Origin: Tissierellales bacterium
Lineage (GTDB): Bacteria; Bacillota; Clostridia; Tissierellales; Sedimentibacteraceae
Direction of reading: 5' to 3'
NCBI GenBank assembly: GCA_018433765.1
Contig: JAHDQO010000003.1
Span: 124,001-188,000, forward strand
Length of the DNA: 64,000 nt
Part shown: piece after piece, positions 41,650 through 49,783 of the stretch
Layout of the letters: each line of letters begins with the position of its first letter
How positions within the stretch are numbered: the first letter of the stretch is position 1
Position numbers and translations under genes: made by a program
The notes under the pieces: generated by a model
The model's database searches: none
The model's input: the letters and a program-made list of their open reading frames with translations, nothing else
What the model was told of the DNA's origin: nothing

Positions 41650-43026
41650 TTATAGCTGTTCATTCAAATATATTGATACCTTGTTTTGTATAATTTGTGC
41701 AGCTTGTTCTGCTGTTTTTTCTTCTGAAAAATACATTTTAACATATTCATTTACTATTTCCAATATTTCTGGATTTGCATCTCTACAAGTAGTTATACTT
41801 GAAACAAATTCTTTAAGTTGAAAAGTATAATTTTCTAACAACTCATTATTTTTTTCAATAGAAATTTCATTAAATTCTTTACATTCATCTGTAAGTTGTT
41901 TTTGATCCTTTTCTAGTTTTTTATTAAAAGATGTATTATTAACAGGAAACCAATATAATTTAGGAGATGTCTGAATTTCATCAGAAAGCATGAATTTAAT
42001 AAATTTCCAAGCCAATTTTTTGTTTTCTGAATTATTATTTACAGCGTATTTATGGATAGCATTAATCATTACTCCGTTATTACCACTATTTGAAGGAGTT
42101 TTGTAATAATATCTTGTTGCGTTGTCTAGTACGTATGAACAAATACCATCAGAAACTATATCATAAAGAGAATTCACACTATATGTTTCAAATATACGCT
42201 TGCTTTTTTTTCGATCATCTGAAGTTTTACATATAATCTTATCATCAGCTAAGCTTTTACAATACTTCATTATATCAATAAATTCTTTTGATGTAAAATT
42301 TGCAGTTTTTTCTTCTTCGTCAACATAGTTTTTATATTCATTTTGAAAGATTTCTTCAAAAAATCTATCAACAGTTATAGTAAAAATATATTCTGTATCA
42401 ATATTTTGAGTGTCTTTACTTAATGTTTCTTGAGCAGAAGAAAAGAAATTCTGCCAGTTCCAAGTGGAATCATCTATACCTAAATTGTAGTTACTTGTAA
42501 TTAAACCTAAAGAATAATCTAGTGGTATAACAAATAATCCATCTTTGTAGTGATAAGTTTCAAATACCTTTGTATTGTAGTTATTTATGTTGAATTCTTT
42601 ATCATTTTTCATCAATTTATATATATTTGCAATCATACCGCTGTCAATATAGTTTTTGTATGGCAGGTTACTTAAGTCAATAATATCTGGTGCAATACCA
42701 CTCATAAGTTCTGTGTTAATTGTTGATCTATATTTTTGCATTTCCTCATCAGATGTTTCTGTTGAGCTGAATGTTCTTCCATCTTCAAGCTCTACAACAT
42801 TTTTTATTACATTACCGTAAACCTTAATTTTTACATTTGTATCTGGATTTGAAGCATTAAATTTTTGAACAGCTTCTTCTAATAAAGGATTCTCTTTAAA
42901 AGTTGAGATAGTTAGTATATTGTTATTGTTTGCTTCAGTACTTATGTTTTCGTTTAATGAATTAAAACAAGCTGTAAGATTAACACATAGTATTAGTGAC
43001 ATAATCAGTATAAATAGTTTTTTCAT
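41650..43026 (-). CDS. extracellular solute-binding lipoprotein, family 1
   Basis: 458 aa, preceded by AAAAGGAGAA. The signal peptide ends in the lipobox NLTAC (Cys20). The mature protein is a family-1 binding fold (sugar-type): VQKFNASDP-like QKFNASNPDTNVKIK, then WNWQNFFSSAQETLS and AWKFIKFMLSDEIQ. No permease or ATPase genes adjoin. Instead it is followed by a response regulator and kinase, so it may feed a ligand signal to the kinase and not a transporter. Confidence 0.82.
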   Translation of the reverse strand: MKKLFILIMSLILCVNLTACFNSLNENISTEANNNNILTISTFKENPLLEEAVQKFNASNPDTNVKIKVYGNVIKNVVELEDGRTFSSTETSDEEMQKYRSTINTELMSGIAPDIIDLSNLPYKNYIDSGMIANIYKLMKNDKEFNINNYNTKVFETYHYKDGLFVIPLDYSLGLITSNYNLGIDDSTWNWQNFFSSAQETLSKDTQNIDTEYIFTITVDRFFEEIFQNEYKNYVDEEEKTANFTSKEFIDIMKYCKSLADDKIICKTSDDRKKSKRIFETYSVNSLYDIVSDGICSYVLDNATRYYYKTPSNSGNNGVMINAIHKYAVNNNSENKKLAWKFIKFMLSDEIQTSPKLYWFPVNNTSFNKKLEKDQKQLTDECKEFNEISIEKNNELLENYTFQLKEFVSSITTCRDANPEILEIVNEYVKMYFSEEKTAEQAAQIIQNKVSIYLNEQL

Positions 43027-43076
43027 GGTTTTCTCCTTTTTATTTTTTAATTTTCTATAATATTTTTCTGCAATAT

Positions 43077-43121
43077 TTAATATAAGATGATTTGACTTTA
43101 CTGTGTTACGCTCAGGATGAC
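43077..43121 (+). repeat. dispersed repeat ending TTACGCTCAGGATGAC, copy 1
   Basis: TTTAATATAAGAT, a variable middle, then TTACGCTCAGGATGAC. The same two blocks recur at 47727-47762. It lies in the divergent interval (43027-43327) before the solute-binding gene. Confidence 0.6.
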
Positions 43122-43244
43122 GCGACTATATATTTAAAAGTCTATAAAAGAATTATTAATTAAATGCTTGGGATTTTCTTAAGTTTTCCTTAACATTTTT
43201 AATTTAGTAAATTTGAATATAAAAAGGATAAAAAAATTAATTTA

Positions 43245-43260
43245 TGTTGCATATGCAACA
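43245..43260. promoter_or_regulatory. perfect 16-bp Crp/Fnr-type dyad before ferredoxin-hcp
   Basis: TGTTGCATATGCAACA is perfectly symmetric. Its centre (43252.5) is 29.5 bp before the -10 hexamer, i.e. about -41.5, the class II activator position. It is a candidate HcpR operator. Confidence 0.75.
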
Positions 43261-43281
43261 GATATTTTACGCTATTTACAT

Positions 43282-43287
43282 TATACT
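43282..43287 (+). promoter_or_regulatory. -10 element of the ferredoxin-hcp operon
   Basis: TATACT, with no consensus -35 at 17 bp; predicted start near 43294. Confidence 0.65.
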
Positions 43288-43327
43288 CATATCAATACAA
43301 AAAAATTATTTTGAGAGGTGAAATTAA

Positions 43328-44050
43328 ATGATTAGAAATATTATAAATATTGATGAAGAAAAATGTAATGGATGTGGATTATGTGTAGATGCATGCCATG
43401 AAGGAGCCTTAAAAATGATTGATGGAAAGGCAAAATTAGTTTCAGAATCATATTGTGATGGATTGGGAGATTGTTTACCTGAATGCCCAACTGGTGCAAT
43501 TACTATAGAAAAAAGAGAAGCGGAGGCATATGATGAAGAATTGGTAAAGGAAAATATGCTAAAAAATAAGGAAAAAGCTTTAGAAGAACCATTAGCATGT
43601 GGGTGCCCCAGTATTCAAGCTAAAAAAATTAATAGAAGAGATGATACTAGAGTTGAAAGTCAAATGACTTCACAAGTACCACTTCAGTCTGAGCTTAATC
43701 AATGGCCTTGTCAAATAAAATTAGTGCCAGTAAAAGCACCATATTTAGCTAATGCACATTTGCTAATTGCAGCAGATTGTACAGCTTATGCCTATGCTGA
43801 TTTGCATAATAAATTTATGAAAAACAAGATAACACTCATAGGATGTCCAAAATTGGATAGCGGTGACTATTCAGAAAAGCTTACTGAAATATTAAAGAAT
43901 AATGATATAAAAAGCATAACAATAGTAAGAATGGACGTTCCATGCTGTGGTGGAATAGTTAATGCAGTTAAGCAATCATTAATAAACAGTCAAAAGATGA
44001 TTCCATGGAGTATTTTTACAGTGACAACTGATGGACGAATTATAACATAA
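43328..44050 (+). CDS. 4Fe-4S ferredoxin-type protein of the hcp operon
   Basis: 240 aa, preceded by GAGAGGTG. Residues 10-60 hold two cluster motifs: CNGCGLCVDAC, then CDGLGDCLPECP, in which the second motif is spaced CxxxxxCxxxC. A further Cys-rich CGCPS follows near residue 92. The C-terminal ~150 residues are a conserved domain with DCTAYAYADLH and VPCCGG. It is the usual genetic partner of hcp in clostridia and probably delivers electrons to the hybrid cluster protein encoded 61 bp downstream. Confidence 0.85.
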   Translation: MIRNIINIDEEKCNGCGLCVDACHEGALKMIDGKAKLVSESYCDGLGDCLPECPTGAITIEKREAEAYDEELVKENMLKNKEKALEEPLACGCPSIQAKKINRRDDTRVESQMTSQVPLQSELNQWPCQIKLVPVKAPYLANAHLLIAADCTAYAYADLHNKFMKNKITLIGCPKLDSGDYSEKLTEILKNNDIKSITIVRMDVPCCGGIVNAVKQSLINSQKMIPWSIFTVTTDGRIIT

Positions 44051-44111
44051 AGTTAAAAGTATGAATGCAAAATGGCAAAATTATAATAAATAAAAAATAA
44101 GGAGAATAATT

Positions 44112-45677
44112 ATGGACAAAATGTTTTGTTTTCAATGTGAACAAACGGCCAAAGGAACAGGCTGTAAAAATGTAGGAGTATGTGGTAAACAAGCTGATAC
44201 ATCCAATGAGCAAGATGCTCTTACATGTGCACTAATAGGATTAGCACGAGCAGCGGGAGGCAAATCTCCTAATAAGAGAGCCGATGAACTTATTATTAGC
44301 GGTTTGTTTACAACTATAACAAATGTAAGTTTTGATAGTCAGAAGGTAAAGTTGCTTAAAGACAGCATTATTAAAGAAAAGGAAGCACTTGGAGGAGCAG
44401 AAGATTATTCAGTAGAAAAATTATGGTCAGGTAATGAAGATATTGTATCACTTCGTTCTACACTGTTATTCGGACTGCGAGGAATGGCAGCGTATGCTTC
44501 ACATGCAAATGCATTAGGTAAATATGATAAAGGAGTTACTGATTGGTTCTATAAAGGTATGTCTGCTATAGGTGAAGAACATACTGCTGAAGAATGGATG
44601 GATCTGCTTATGGAATTCGGCATGGTTAATTTACGCTGCATGGAACTTTTAGATGAAGCAAACACATCAGCATATGGAAATCCAGTACCTACTAGTGTAT
44701 CTATGACTGTAGAAAAAGGACCGTTTATTGTAATAACAGGACATGATTTATATGATCTAAAGCAGCTTTTGGAACAAACAGAAGGTAAGGGAATTAACAT
44801 TTACACACATAGTGAAATGCTTCCTGCTCATGGATATCCTGAATTAAATAAATACAAACATTTAAAAGGAAATTTTGGTACAGCATGGCAGAATCAGAAA
44901 AAAGAATTTGATAATGTTCCAGCAGCATTTCTGTTTACAACAAACTGTTTAATGCCTCCTTTGGATTCTTATAAGGACAATGTGTTTACTACATCTGTTG
45001 TACAATTTCCTTATACAACACATATTTCAGAGGATATAAATGGTAAAAAAGATTTCACAGCTGTGATCGATAAAGCTCTTGAATTAGGAGGATGGGAAGA
45101 AAATAAAACATTTACAGGTATAAATGGAGGTAGTGAGTTATTAACAGGATTTGGACATAATACAGTACTAGGCGTGGCGGATAAGGTTATTGATGCTGTT
45201 AAAGCAGGTGCTATAAGTCACTTTTTCTTAGTTGGCGGCTGTGACGGAGCTCGTACAGGACGTAATTATTATACTGATTTTGTTAAGCAGTCACCGGATG
45301 ATTCAATAATATTAACCCTTGCTTGTGGTAAATATCGTTTTAATGACCTAGATATTGGTCAAATAGGTGGGCTTCCTCGTATAATGGATATGGGGCAATG
45401 TAACGATGCGTATTCTGCAATACAAGTGGCACTTGCTTTATCAAAAGCTTTTGAATGTGGTGTTAATGAATTACCACTTACATTAGTATTATCATGGTAT
45501 GAACAAAAAGCTGTTTGTATACTTTTAACATTACTTGCTCTTGGAATCAAAAACATTTATATAGGTCCATCAATACCAGCATTCTTTTCATCAAATGTTT
45601 TAAATATATTGGTTGATAAATTTGGGCTAACACCAATAAGTACACCAGAAGAAGATTTAAAGAAAATTCTTGGATAG
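44112..45677 (+). CDS. hcp: hybrid cluster protein / hydroxylamine reductase
   Basis: 521 aa. N-terminal cluster ligands Cys6, Cys9, Cys18 and Cys24 (CFQCEQTAKGTGC and VGVC) match the Hcp pattern. Hybrid-cluster ligands are visible downstream in TNCLMPP, GGCDGAR and ACGKYRFNDLDIG, with Glu in the ELPLTLVLSWYEQ region. The protein reduces hydroxylamine and, physiologically, nitric oxide, protecting anaerobes from nitrosative stress. Its terminator has been split by copy B of the 147-bp element. Confidence 0.95.
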   Translation: MDKMFCFQCEQTAKGTGCKNVGVCGKQADTSNEQDALTCALIGLARAAGGKSPNKRADELIISGLFTTITNVSFDSQKVKLLKDSIIKEKEALGGAEDYSVEKLWSGNEDIVSLRSTLLFGLRGMAAYASHANALGKYDKGVTDWFYKGMSAIGEEHTAEEWMDLLMEFGMVNLRCMELLDEANTSAYGNPVPTSVSMTVEKGPFIVITGHDLYDLKQLLEQTEGKGINIYTHSEMLPAHGYPELNKYKHLKGNFGTAWQNQKKEFDNVPAAFLFTTNCLMPPLDSYKDNVFTTSVVQFPYTTHISEDINGKKDFTAVIDKALELGGWEENKTFTGINGGSELLTGFGHNTVLGVADKVIDAVKAGAISHFFLVGGCDGARTGRNYYTDFVKQSPDDSIILTLACGKYRFNDLDIGQIGGLPRIMDMGQCNDAYSAIQVALALSKAFECGVNELPLTLVLSWYEQKAVCILLTLLALGIKNIYIGPSIPAFFSSNVLNILVDKFGLTPISTPEEDLKKILG

Positions 45678-45686
45678 TTTATAATA

Positions 45687-45713
45687 GAGCAGACTTATTT
45701 AGTAAGTCTGCTC
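45687..45713 (+). terminator. left duplicate of the hcp terminator hairpin
   Basis: GAGCAGACTTA pairs with TAAGTCTGCTC around a short loop. It is directly followed by the 147-bp element and not by Ts. Confidence 0.7.
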
Positions 45714-45714
45714 A

Positions 45715-45861
45715 GATTGTTGACAAAGTCAACAAGATGACAGGTTTTTGAGAAACTTGAAGTTCGAGGCGTGCCGAAAGCGAGTAAGCAGAGCGTATAT
45801 AGAAATACGTGAGCATTCTCGATTGAGGCAACAACGATGAAATTCGGGTTTGTCAATAGCC
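45715..45861 (-). mobile_element. 147-bp terminator-inserted element, copy B (reverse orientation)
   Basis: Read on the minus strand, it differs from copy A at four positions and has the same ends. It is inserted between two near-identical copies of the hcp terminator hairpin (45687-45713 and 45863-45889). The opposite orientation relative to transcription shows that the element is tolerated both ways. Confidence 0.8.
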
Positions 45862-45862
45862 T

Positions 45863-45889
45863 GAGCAGACTTATTTAATAAGTCTGCTT
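45863..45889 (+). terminator. right duplicate of the hcp terminator hairpin
   Basis: GAGCAGACTTATTTAATAAGTCTGCTT, one loop base and one stem-end base different from the left copy. Only three Ts follow. Confidence 0.65.
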
Positions 45890-45968
45890 TAAATGTTTAT
45901 TACTTAAGTAATAAATAAGATACAAAAGATAATAATAATAATAAAGCTAAAAGAGAAAGGGGAAAAAT

Positions 45969-46295
45969 ATGATAGAACAAGTATTTCATTATAGTACAGA
46001 AAACAATAAGGCTGTTGAAAAAATTATAATGGATGAGAATATTAATTATATTCATATGATTTTTAATAAAAAAGAAGGACTTCCAGAACATTATTCTAAT
46101 TCTAATGTATATATGACAGTAATTAGAGGAACATTGTCTATACAATTAAATGAACAGCAAGTTCATGAATATGTTAAAGGGGATATATTAAAAATTCCTT
46201 ATAAAACAAAAATGAATGTTAATAACTTACATAACGAAGTTCTTGAATTAATTGTTGTAAAGGCTCCTGCACCATCACAAAACCTTAAACACTAA
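45969..46295 (+). CDS. small cupin-domain protein
   Basis: 108 aa, preceded by AAAGGGG. One beta-barrel cupin: motif 1 is seen as PEHYSNSNVYMTVIRGTLSI and motif 2 as GDILKIPYKTKMNVNN, with fewer His ligands than usual. It may bind a small molecule or metal. It follows hcp by about 290 bp and has nearly the same terminator hairpin. Function is unknown. Confidence 0.75.
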   Translation: MIEQVFHYSTENNKAVEKIIMDENINYIHMIFNKKEGLPEHYSNSNVYMTVIRGTLSIQLNEQQVHEYVKGDILKIPYKTKMNVNNLHNEVLELIVVKAPAPSQNLKH

Positions 46296-46320
46296 GCAGA
46301 CTTATTTTTTAAGTCTGCTT
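46294..46320 (+). terminator. terminator hairpin of the cupin gene
   Basis: AAGCAGACTT pairs with AAGTCTGCTT around ATTTTTT. It is a third variant of the hcp terminator hairpin, within 600 bp. Confidence 0.65.
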
Positions 46321-47029
46321 TAATTCATAATTATTTCTATTATAACTTCGCCGCCTCCTGTTACTTTGGAATTAGCTAGTTTTAGTTTTCTATTGTTTTC
46401 ATATTGCTATTTATATATTTTAAGTAGCATCTCTGCTCGTCATTTAAGTTAGTGTCATTTAAAAGTTCTGCATTTCCCTTTAAAATTGTGATTGGAGTTT
46501 TTGTGTCATGAGCAATAGATGATATTTGCTCTTTCTTTAATTTCTGCAGTTTCCACTGCTCTTTTAAAGATTGTTTAAGTTCATTCTTCATATCATCCAT
46601 AGAAGAAATAACGTCATCAATTTCTTTTATATTTGAATATTCTACATCAAAATCAAGGTTTTGCTCCTTGATTTTTTTTGTTACAATATTTAGTTTTTTT
46701 AGACTTAATACAAATTTATTAGCATTAATTTTTGTAGCAATGATTATTGTTATTATAAGCAGTATTATAGGTACTACAATGAATATAAAATTAACATTAA
46801 AAAAATATTTATTTAGATAATCTAACTTATATCTCGGCAGCAAATAATACTGTATAACGCAAATATCGTTTTTTCGCTTTATTACTGCATATTGCCTTGT
46901 ATTAAAAGATAGGTACTTATTGTCTACTGCTTTTTTTGCTTCACCAATAAATTTATTATCTAAATTTCCGTATAATGTATTTAAGTAATAATCATTATAA
47001 AAAGTATTTTTAAGGATTTTATAAGGTTT
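46320..47029 (-). pseudogene. decayed sensor histidine kinase
   Basis: The minus frame is open from 47029 but has no convincing start; a TTG at 46843 would give only 153 aa. Conceptual translation shows an extracellular segment (NDYYLNTLYGNLDNKFIGEA), one helix, a HAMP-like linker and the HisKA box SIAHDTKTPITILKG. It then stops after MKTIEN at 46382. In another frame the last ~20 codons (LANSKVTGGGEVIIEI) look like the C-terminus of a lantibiotic-type kinase ATPase domain. The ATP-binding domain is therefore deleted, and the gene is also truncated at its 5' end. Confidence 0.7.
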
Positions 47030-47108
47030 TTAAATTTAGCTGTGTTATTCTGTGGTTTAAATAGATTATGTTTATTATTTTAAGTTTTCTATAAAAAAAC
47101 TTAAAAGT

Positions 47109-47122
47109 GTAACTACAGATAC
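47109..47122. promoter_or_regulatory. Crp/Fnr-type dyad upstream of fur
   Basis: GTAACTACAGATAC matches the reverse complement of the 17415 site at 12 of 14 positions. Its centre (47115.5) is 29.5 bp before the -10 TATACT, as at the two other sites. Confidence 0.6.
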
Positions 47123-47144
47123 GGCAAATATTAATTAAGTATAT

Positions 47145-47150
47145 TATACT
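47145..47150 (+). promoter_or_regulatory. -10 element of the fur gene
   Basis: TATACT, with predicted start near 47157 and a 65-nt leader. No good -35 hexamer is seen. Confidence 0.55.
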
Positions 47151-47221
47151 TATGTTAATGTGAAAATATTGTAATGCTATATTCACAATAATTTTAAATT
47201 TTTAAGTAAGGGGATATAGGA

Positions 47222-47683
47222 ATGTGTAGTATTGTAAAACAAAATGAATTTTATAATGTTTTTAAAGAAAATGGATATAGATTAACAACACAGCGTAAGA
47301 TAGTATTAGATATTTTAATTGAATATAAAGAAGAACATCTAAGTATTAAAGAAATATTTGATAAAGTCAAAGAAATATATCCGCATATAGGTATGGCAAC
47401 AGTATATAGAACGATTCTATTATTTGAAAAAGTTGGAATTGTACAGAGTATTTATTTAAACAACGATTATATGAGATATCAGCTTAAGGATCCACAAGAA
47501 AAGCATTTTCATCATCATGTTGTATGTGAGCATTGTGGTGCTGTATTTGATATACAAGATGATTTATTAGAACTGTTAGAAGAGCAGGTTTTTATACAAA
47601 AAGGTTTTACAGTGACTAATCATAAAGTTGTTCTTATAGGAATATGTAAAGAATGCTCTGAATCTTTAGGAAGTCAAAACTAG
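47222..47683 (+). CDS. fur: Fur-family metalloregulator, probably Fur
   Basis: 153 aa. The winged helix is residues 1-90 (YRLTTQRKIVLDIL, then HIGMATVYRTILLFEKVGIV). The dimerisation domain has the His cluster HFHHHVVCEHCG and the structural Zn site formed by CEHC and CKEC. The many Fur-type boxes in this window and the absence of another Fur-family gene favour iron sensing, but PerR or Zur cannot be excluded from sequence alone. A Crp-type dyad precedes its promoter. No strong Fur box was seen at its own promoter. Confidence 0.85.
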   Translation: MCSIVKQNEFYNVFKENGYRLTTQRKIVLDILIEYKEEHLSIKEIFDKVKEIYPHIGMATVYRTILLFEKVGIVQSIYLNNDYMRYQLKDPQEKHFHHHVVCEHCGAVFDIQDDLLELLEEQVFIQKGFTVTNHKVVLIGICKECSESLGSQN

Positions 47684-47726
47684 ATGGATTATGAAACTGT
47701 AAATATAGTATTTTAGCTCTTAAAGT

Positions 47727-47762
47727 TTAATATAAGATCCTTCGGCTTACGCTCAGGATGAC
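47727..47762 (+). repeat. dispersed repeat ending TTACGCTCAGGATGAC, copy 2
   Basis: TTTAATATAAGAT followed after 7 bp by TTACGCTCAGGATGAC, the same two blocks as 43077-43121. The inner CCTTCGG...CTCAGG could form a small hairpin. The rest of the interval 47684-47895 is AT-rich with no clear operator. Confidence 0.6.
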
Positions 47763-47895
47763 CAAATAAAAAATCTAGTATATCTATTTACAAACAATTC
47801 ATTAGTTAATAACTAGATGATATTTAGAAAACTATATTAACACAATTAATATTAATATTATTAATTTAGTAACTGTATAAATCAAAGGAGGTATT

Positions 47896-48657
47896 ATGAA
47901 ACAGCAAAATGTTTTAGAATTAAGAGAACTTTGTGTTCAAGTTGATGGTAAGGAACTGCTGCACAACATAAATTTAACTATCCCTTCTGGAGAAGTACAT
48001 GCTATATTTGGGCTTAATGGAAGTGGAAAGACATCTTTAATGATGGCTATAATGGGTTATGCGAAATATGAAGTTACAAATGGACAAATTTTATTTGAAG
48101 GTAAAGATATTACTGATATGGACATTACAGAGAGAAGTAGGTTAGGTATAAGTATAGCTCAGCAGAGACCTCCAACTATTTCAGGTGTCAAATTAAGAGA
48201 TGTTATTAATTATACATCGACTCATAATTCACGTAAGTTAAGTGATATTGACAGAATAATTAAAGATGCACACATGGAAAATCTTATAGACAGAGATATA
48301 AATAGAGGATTATCAGGCGGTGAAATCAAACGTTCAGAGTTACTCCAACTTCTAGTACTTCAACCAAAATTCAGTATGCTTGATGAGCCTGATTCAGGAG
48401 TTGACGTAGAATCTTTAGGTCTTGTTGGAGAGCTAATTAATAAGCTTTTTTCAAGTAATTCAATAAGACCGGCTAAACGTAAAGCTGGTATAATTATAAC
48501 TCACAGTGGGAATATGCTAAACCATATTAATATAGATAAAGCACATGTCATGCTAAATGGACGAATAGGATGTACAGGTAATCCTCATATTATTTTGGAA
48601 AGAATAAGTAAATGCGGATATGAAGAATGTATTAGATGTATGCAGGAAGGGGCGTGA
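47896..48657 (+). CDS. sufC: SufC-type Fe-S assembly ATPase
   Basis: 253 aa, preceded by AAAGGAGG. Walker A FGLNGSGKTS, the SufC-type region SIAQQRPPTISGVKL, signature LSGGEIKRSELLQ and Walker B FSMLDEPDSGVDVESL are intact. It acts with SufB as the ATP-driven scaffold for Fe-S cluster assembly. Only sufB follows (4 bp later). With no sufD, sufU or sufS adjacent, this is the minimal two-gene form found in many anaerobes. Confidence 0.92.
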   Translation: MKQQNVLELRELCVQVDGKELLHNINLTIPSGEVHAIFGLNGSGKTSLMMAIMGYAKYEVTNGQILFEGKDITDMDITERSRLGISIAQQRPPTISGVKLRDVINYTSTHNSRKLSDIDRIIKDAHMENLIDRDINRGLSGGEIKRSELLQLLVLQPKFSMLDEPDSGVDVESLGLVGELINKLFSSNSIRPAKRKAGIIITHSGNMLNHINIDKAHVMLNGRIGCTGNPHIILERISKCGYEECIRCMQEGA

Positions 48658-48661
48658 TTTG

Positions 48662-49783
48662 ATGAATACTTGTTACAATAATCAATTAGAAAAAAATGAT
48701 ATAGAAACACTAGCTGATGTGGGAATTATTATGGAAGAAGATAAAAAGTCCGGTTCATTTATTATGCGAGACTATGAGCAGTTATTTGTTCACAGTCAAA
48801 TAGAAGGATTAGAAATATTGCCTATAGCTGATGCTCTTGATAAATATGATTGGCTTCGTAAGAAATATTATTGTAAAGCTGTTCCACACGATAAGTTAGA
48901 AAAACTTAGTCAAATAAATGATGATATTAAACCTCAAGGGTTTTTTATACATGTTCACAAAGGTACAAAAGTAAGATTTCCTTTTAATGCTGCTATATAT
49001 ATGTCTAAAGAAAATATACATCAAAATGTGCATAATGTAGTAATACTTGACGATGACACTGAACTTCACTTAATTACTGGGTGCGCTACTCAGCATAGTA
49101 TAAATTCAGGAACTCATTTAGCTATAAGTGAGCAGTATATAGGCAAAAACTCTAAACTAACAAGTACTATGATTCATAGCTGGGGTTCTAATGTTAAAGT
49201 AATTCCTCGTTCTGGTACTATAGTAGATGAAGGAGGAAGTTTTGAAAATAATTATATATGTCTTAGAACAGCTAAAGATATAAATTCAAATCCTCAAACT
49301 TGGCTTAATGGTAGTGGATCATCTGCTAAATATCTAACAATAATACTTTGTTCAGAAGGTTCAAAAATTAATACGGGTGGAGATGTATATCTTAATGGGC
49401 AAAACACTACTGCTGAACTTGCTCATCGTGCAGTATGTACAGGTGGACAAATAAATCAAACAGGGCTGTTAATAGGCAATGCCTTATGTAAAGCTCATGT
49501 TGATTGTGCAGGTATGTTAATTGATGCTGGTCAGGATGGGTATATAGAATCAATTCCCGGCTTAAAGGCATTACACCCTGAAGCTCAAATGAGTCATGAA
49601 GCTAGTTTAGGGAAAATTGCTCCTGAGCAAGTTGAATATCTTCAATCAAGAGGTATGGACGAAACTGAGGCTATATCTCTGCTTATTCGTGGTTTTTTAG
49701 GGGCAGACGTAGCGGGACTTGGTCCAGAACTAGATGCACGTATTGCGGAAATAGCTGAATTAGCTGGACATGGTGAAGAATAA
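48662..49783 (+). CDS. sufB: SufB/SufD-type Fe-S scaffold protein of the minimal system
   Basis: 373 aa from the ATG at 48662; an in-frame start at 48620 lies inside sufC. It is a beta-helix scaffold (residues 90-310) with the conserved C-terminal region HPEAQMSHEASLGKIAPEQVEYLQSRG (seen as MSHEASLGKIAPEQVEYLQS) and GFLGADV. It is shorter than the ~460-aa SufB of complete systems, as in two-component SUF systems. It probably forms a homodimer with SufC. The stop codon abuts the convergent regulator gene. Confidence 0.88.
   Translation: MNTCYNNQLEKNDIETLADVGIIMEEDKKSGSFIMRDYEQLFVHSQIEGLEILPIADALDKYDWLRKKYYCKAVPHDKLEKLSQINDDIKPQGFFIHVHKGTKVRFPFNAAIYMSKENIHQNVHNVVILDDDTELHLITGCATQHSINSGTHLAISEQYIGKNSKLTSTMIHSWGSNVKVIPRSGTIVDEGGSFENNYICLRTAKDINSNPQTWLNGSGSSAKYLTIILCSEGSKINTGGDVYLNGQNTTAELAHRAVCTGGQINQTGLLIGNALCKAHVDCAGMLIDAGQDGYIESIPGLKALHPEAQMSHEASLGKIAPEQVEYLQSRGMDETEAISLLIRGFLGADVAGLGPELDARIAEIAELAGHGEE

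Noticed and set aside
47844-47866. 23-bp AT-only dyad upstream of sufC as an operator
   Set aside because: It consists only of A and T in an AT-rich spacer, so a dyad of this quality is expected by chance; no known site matches.
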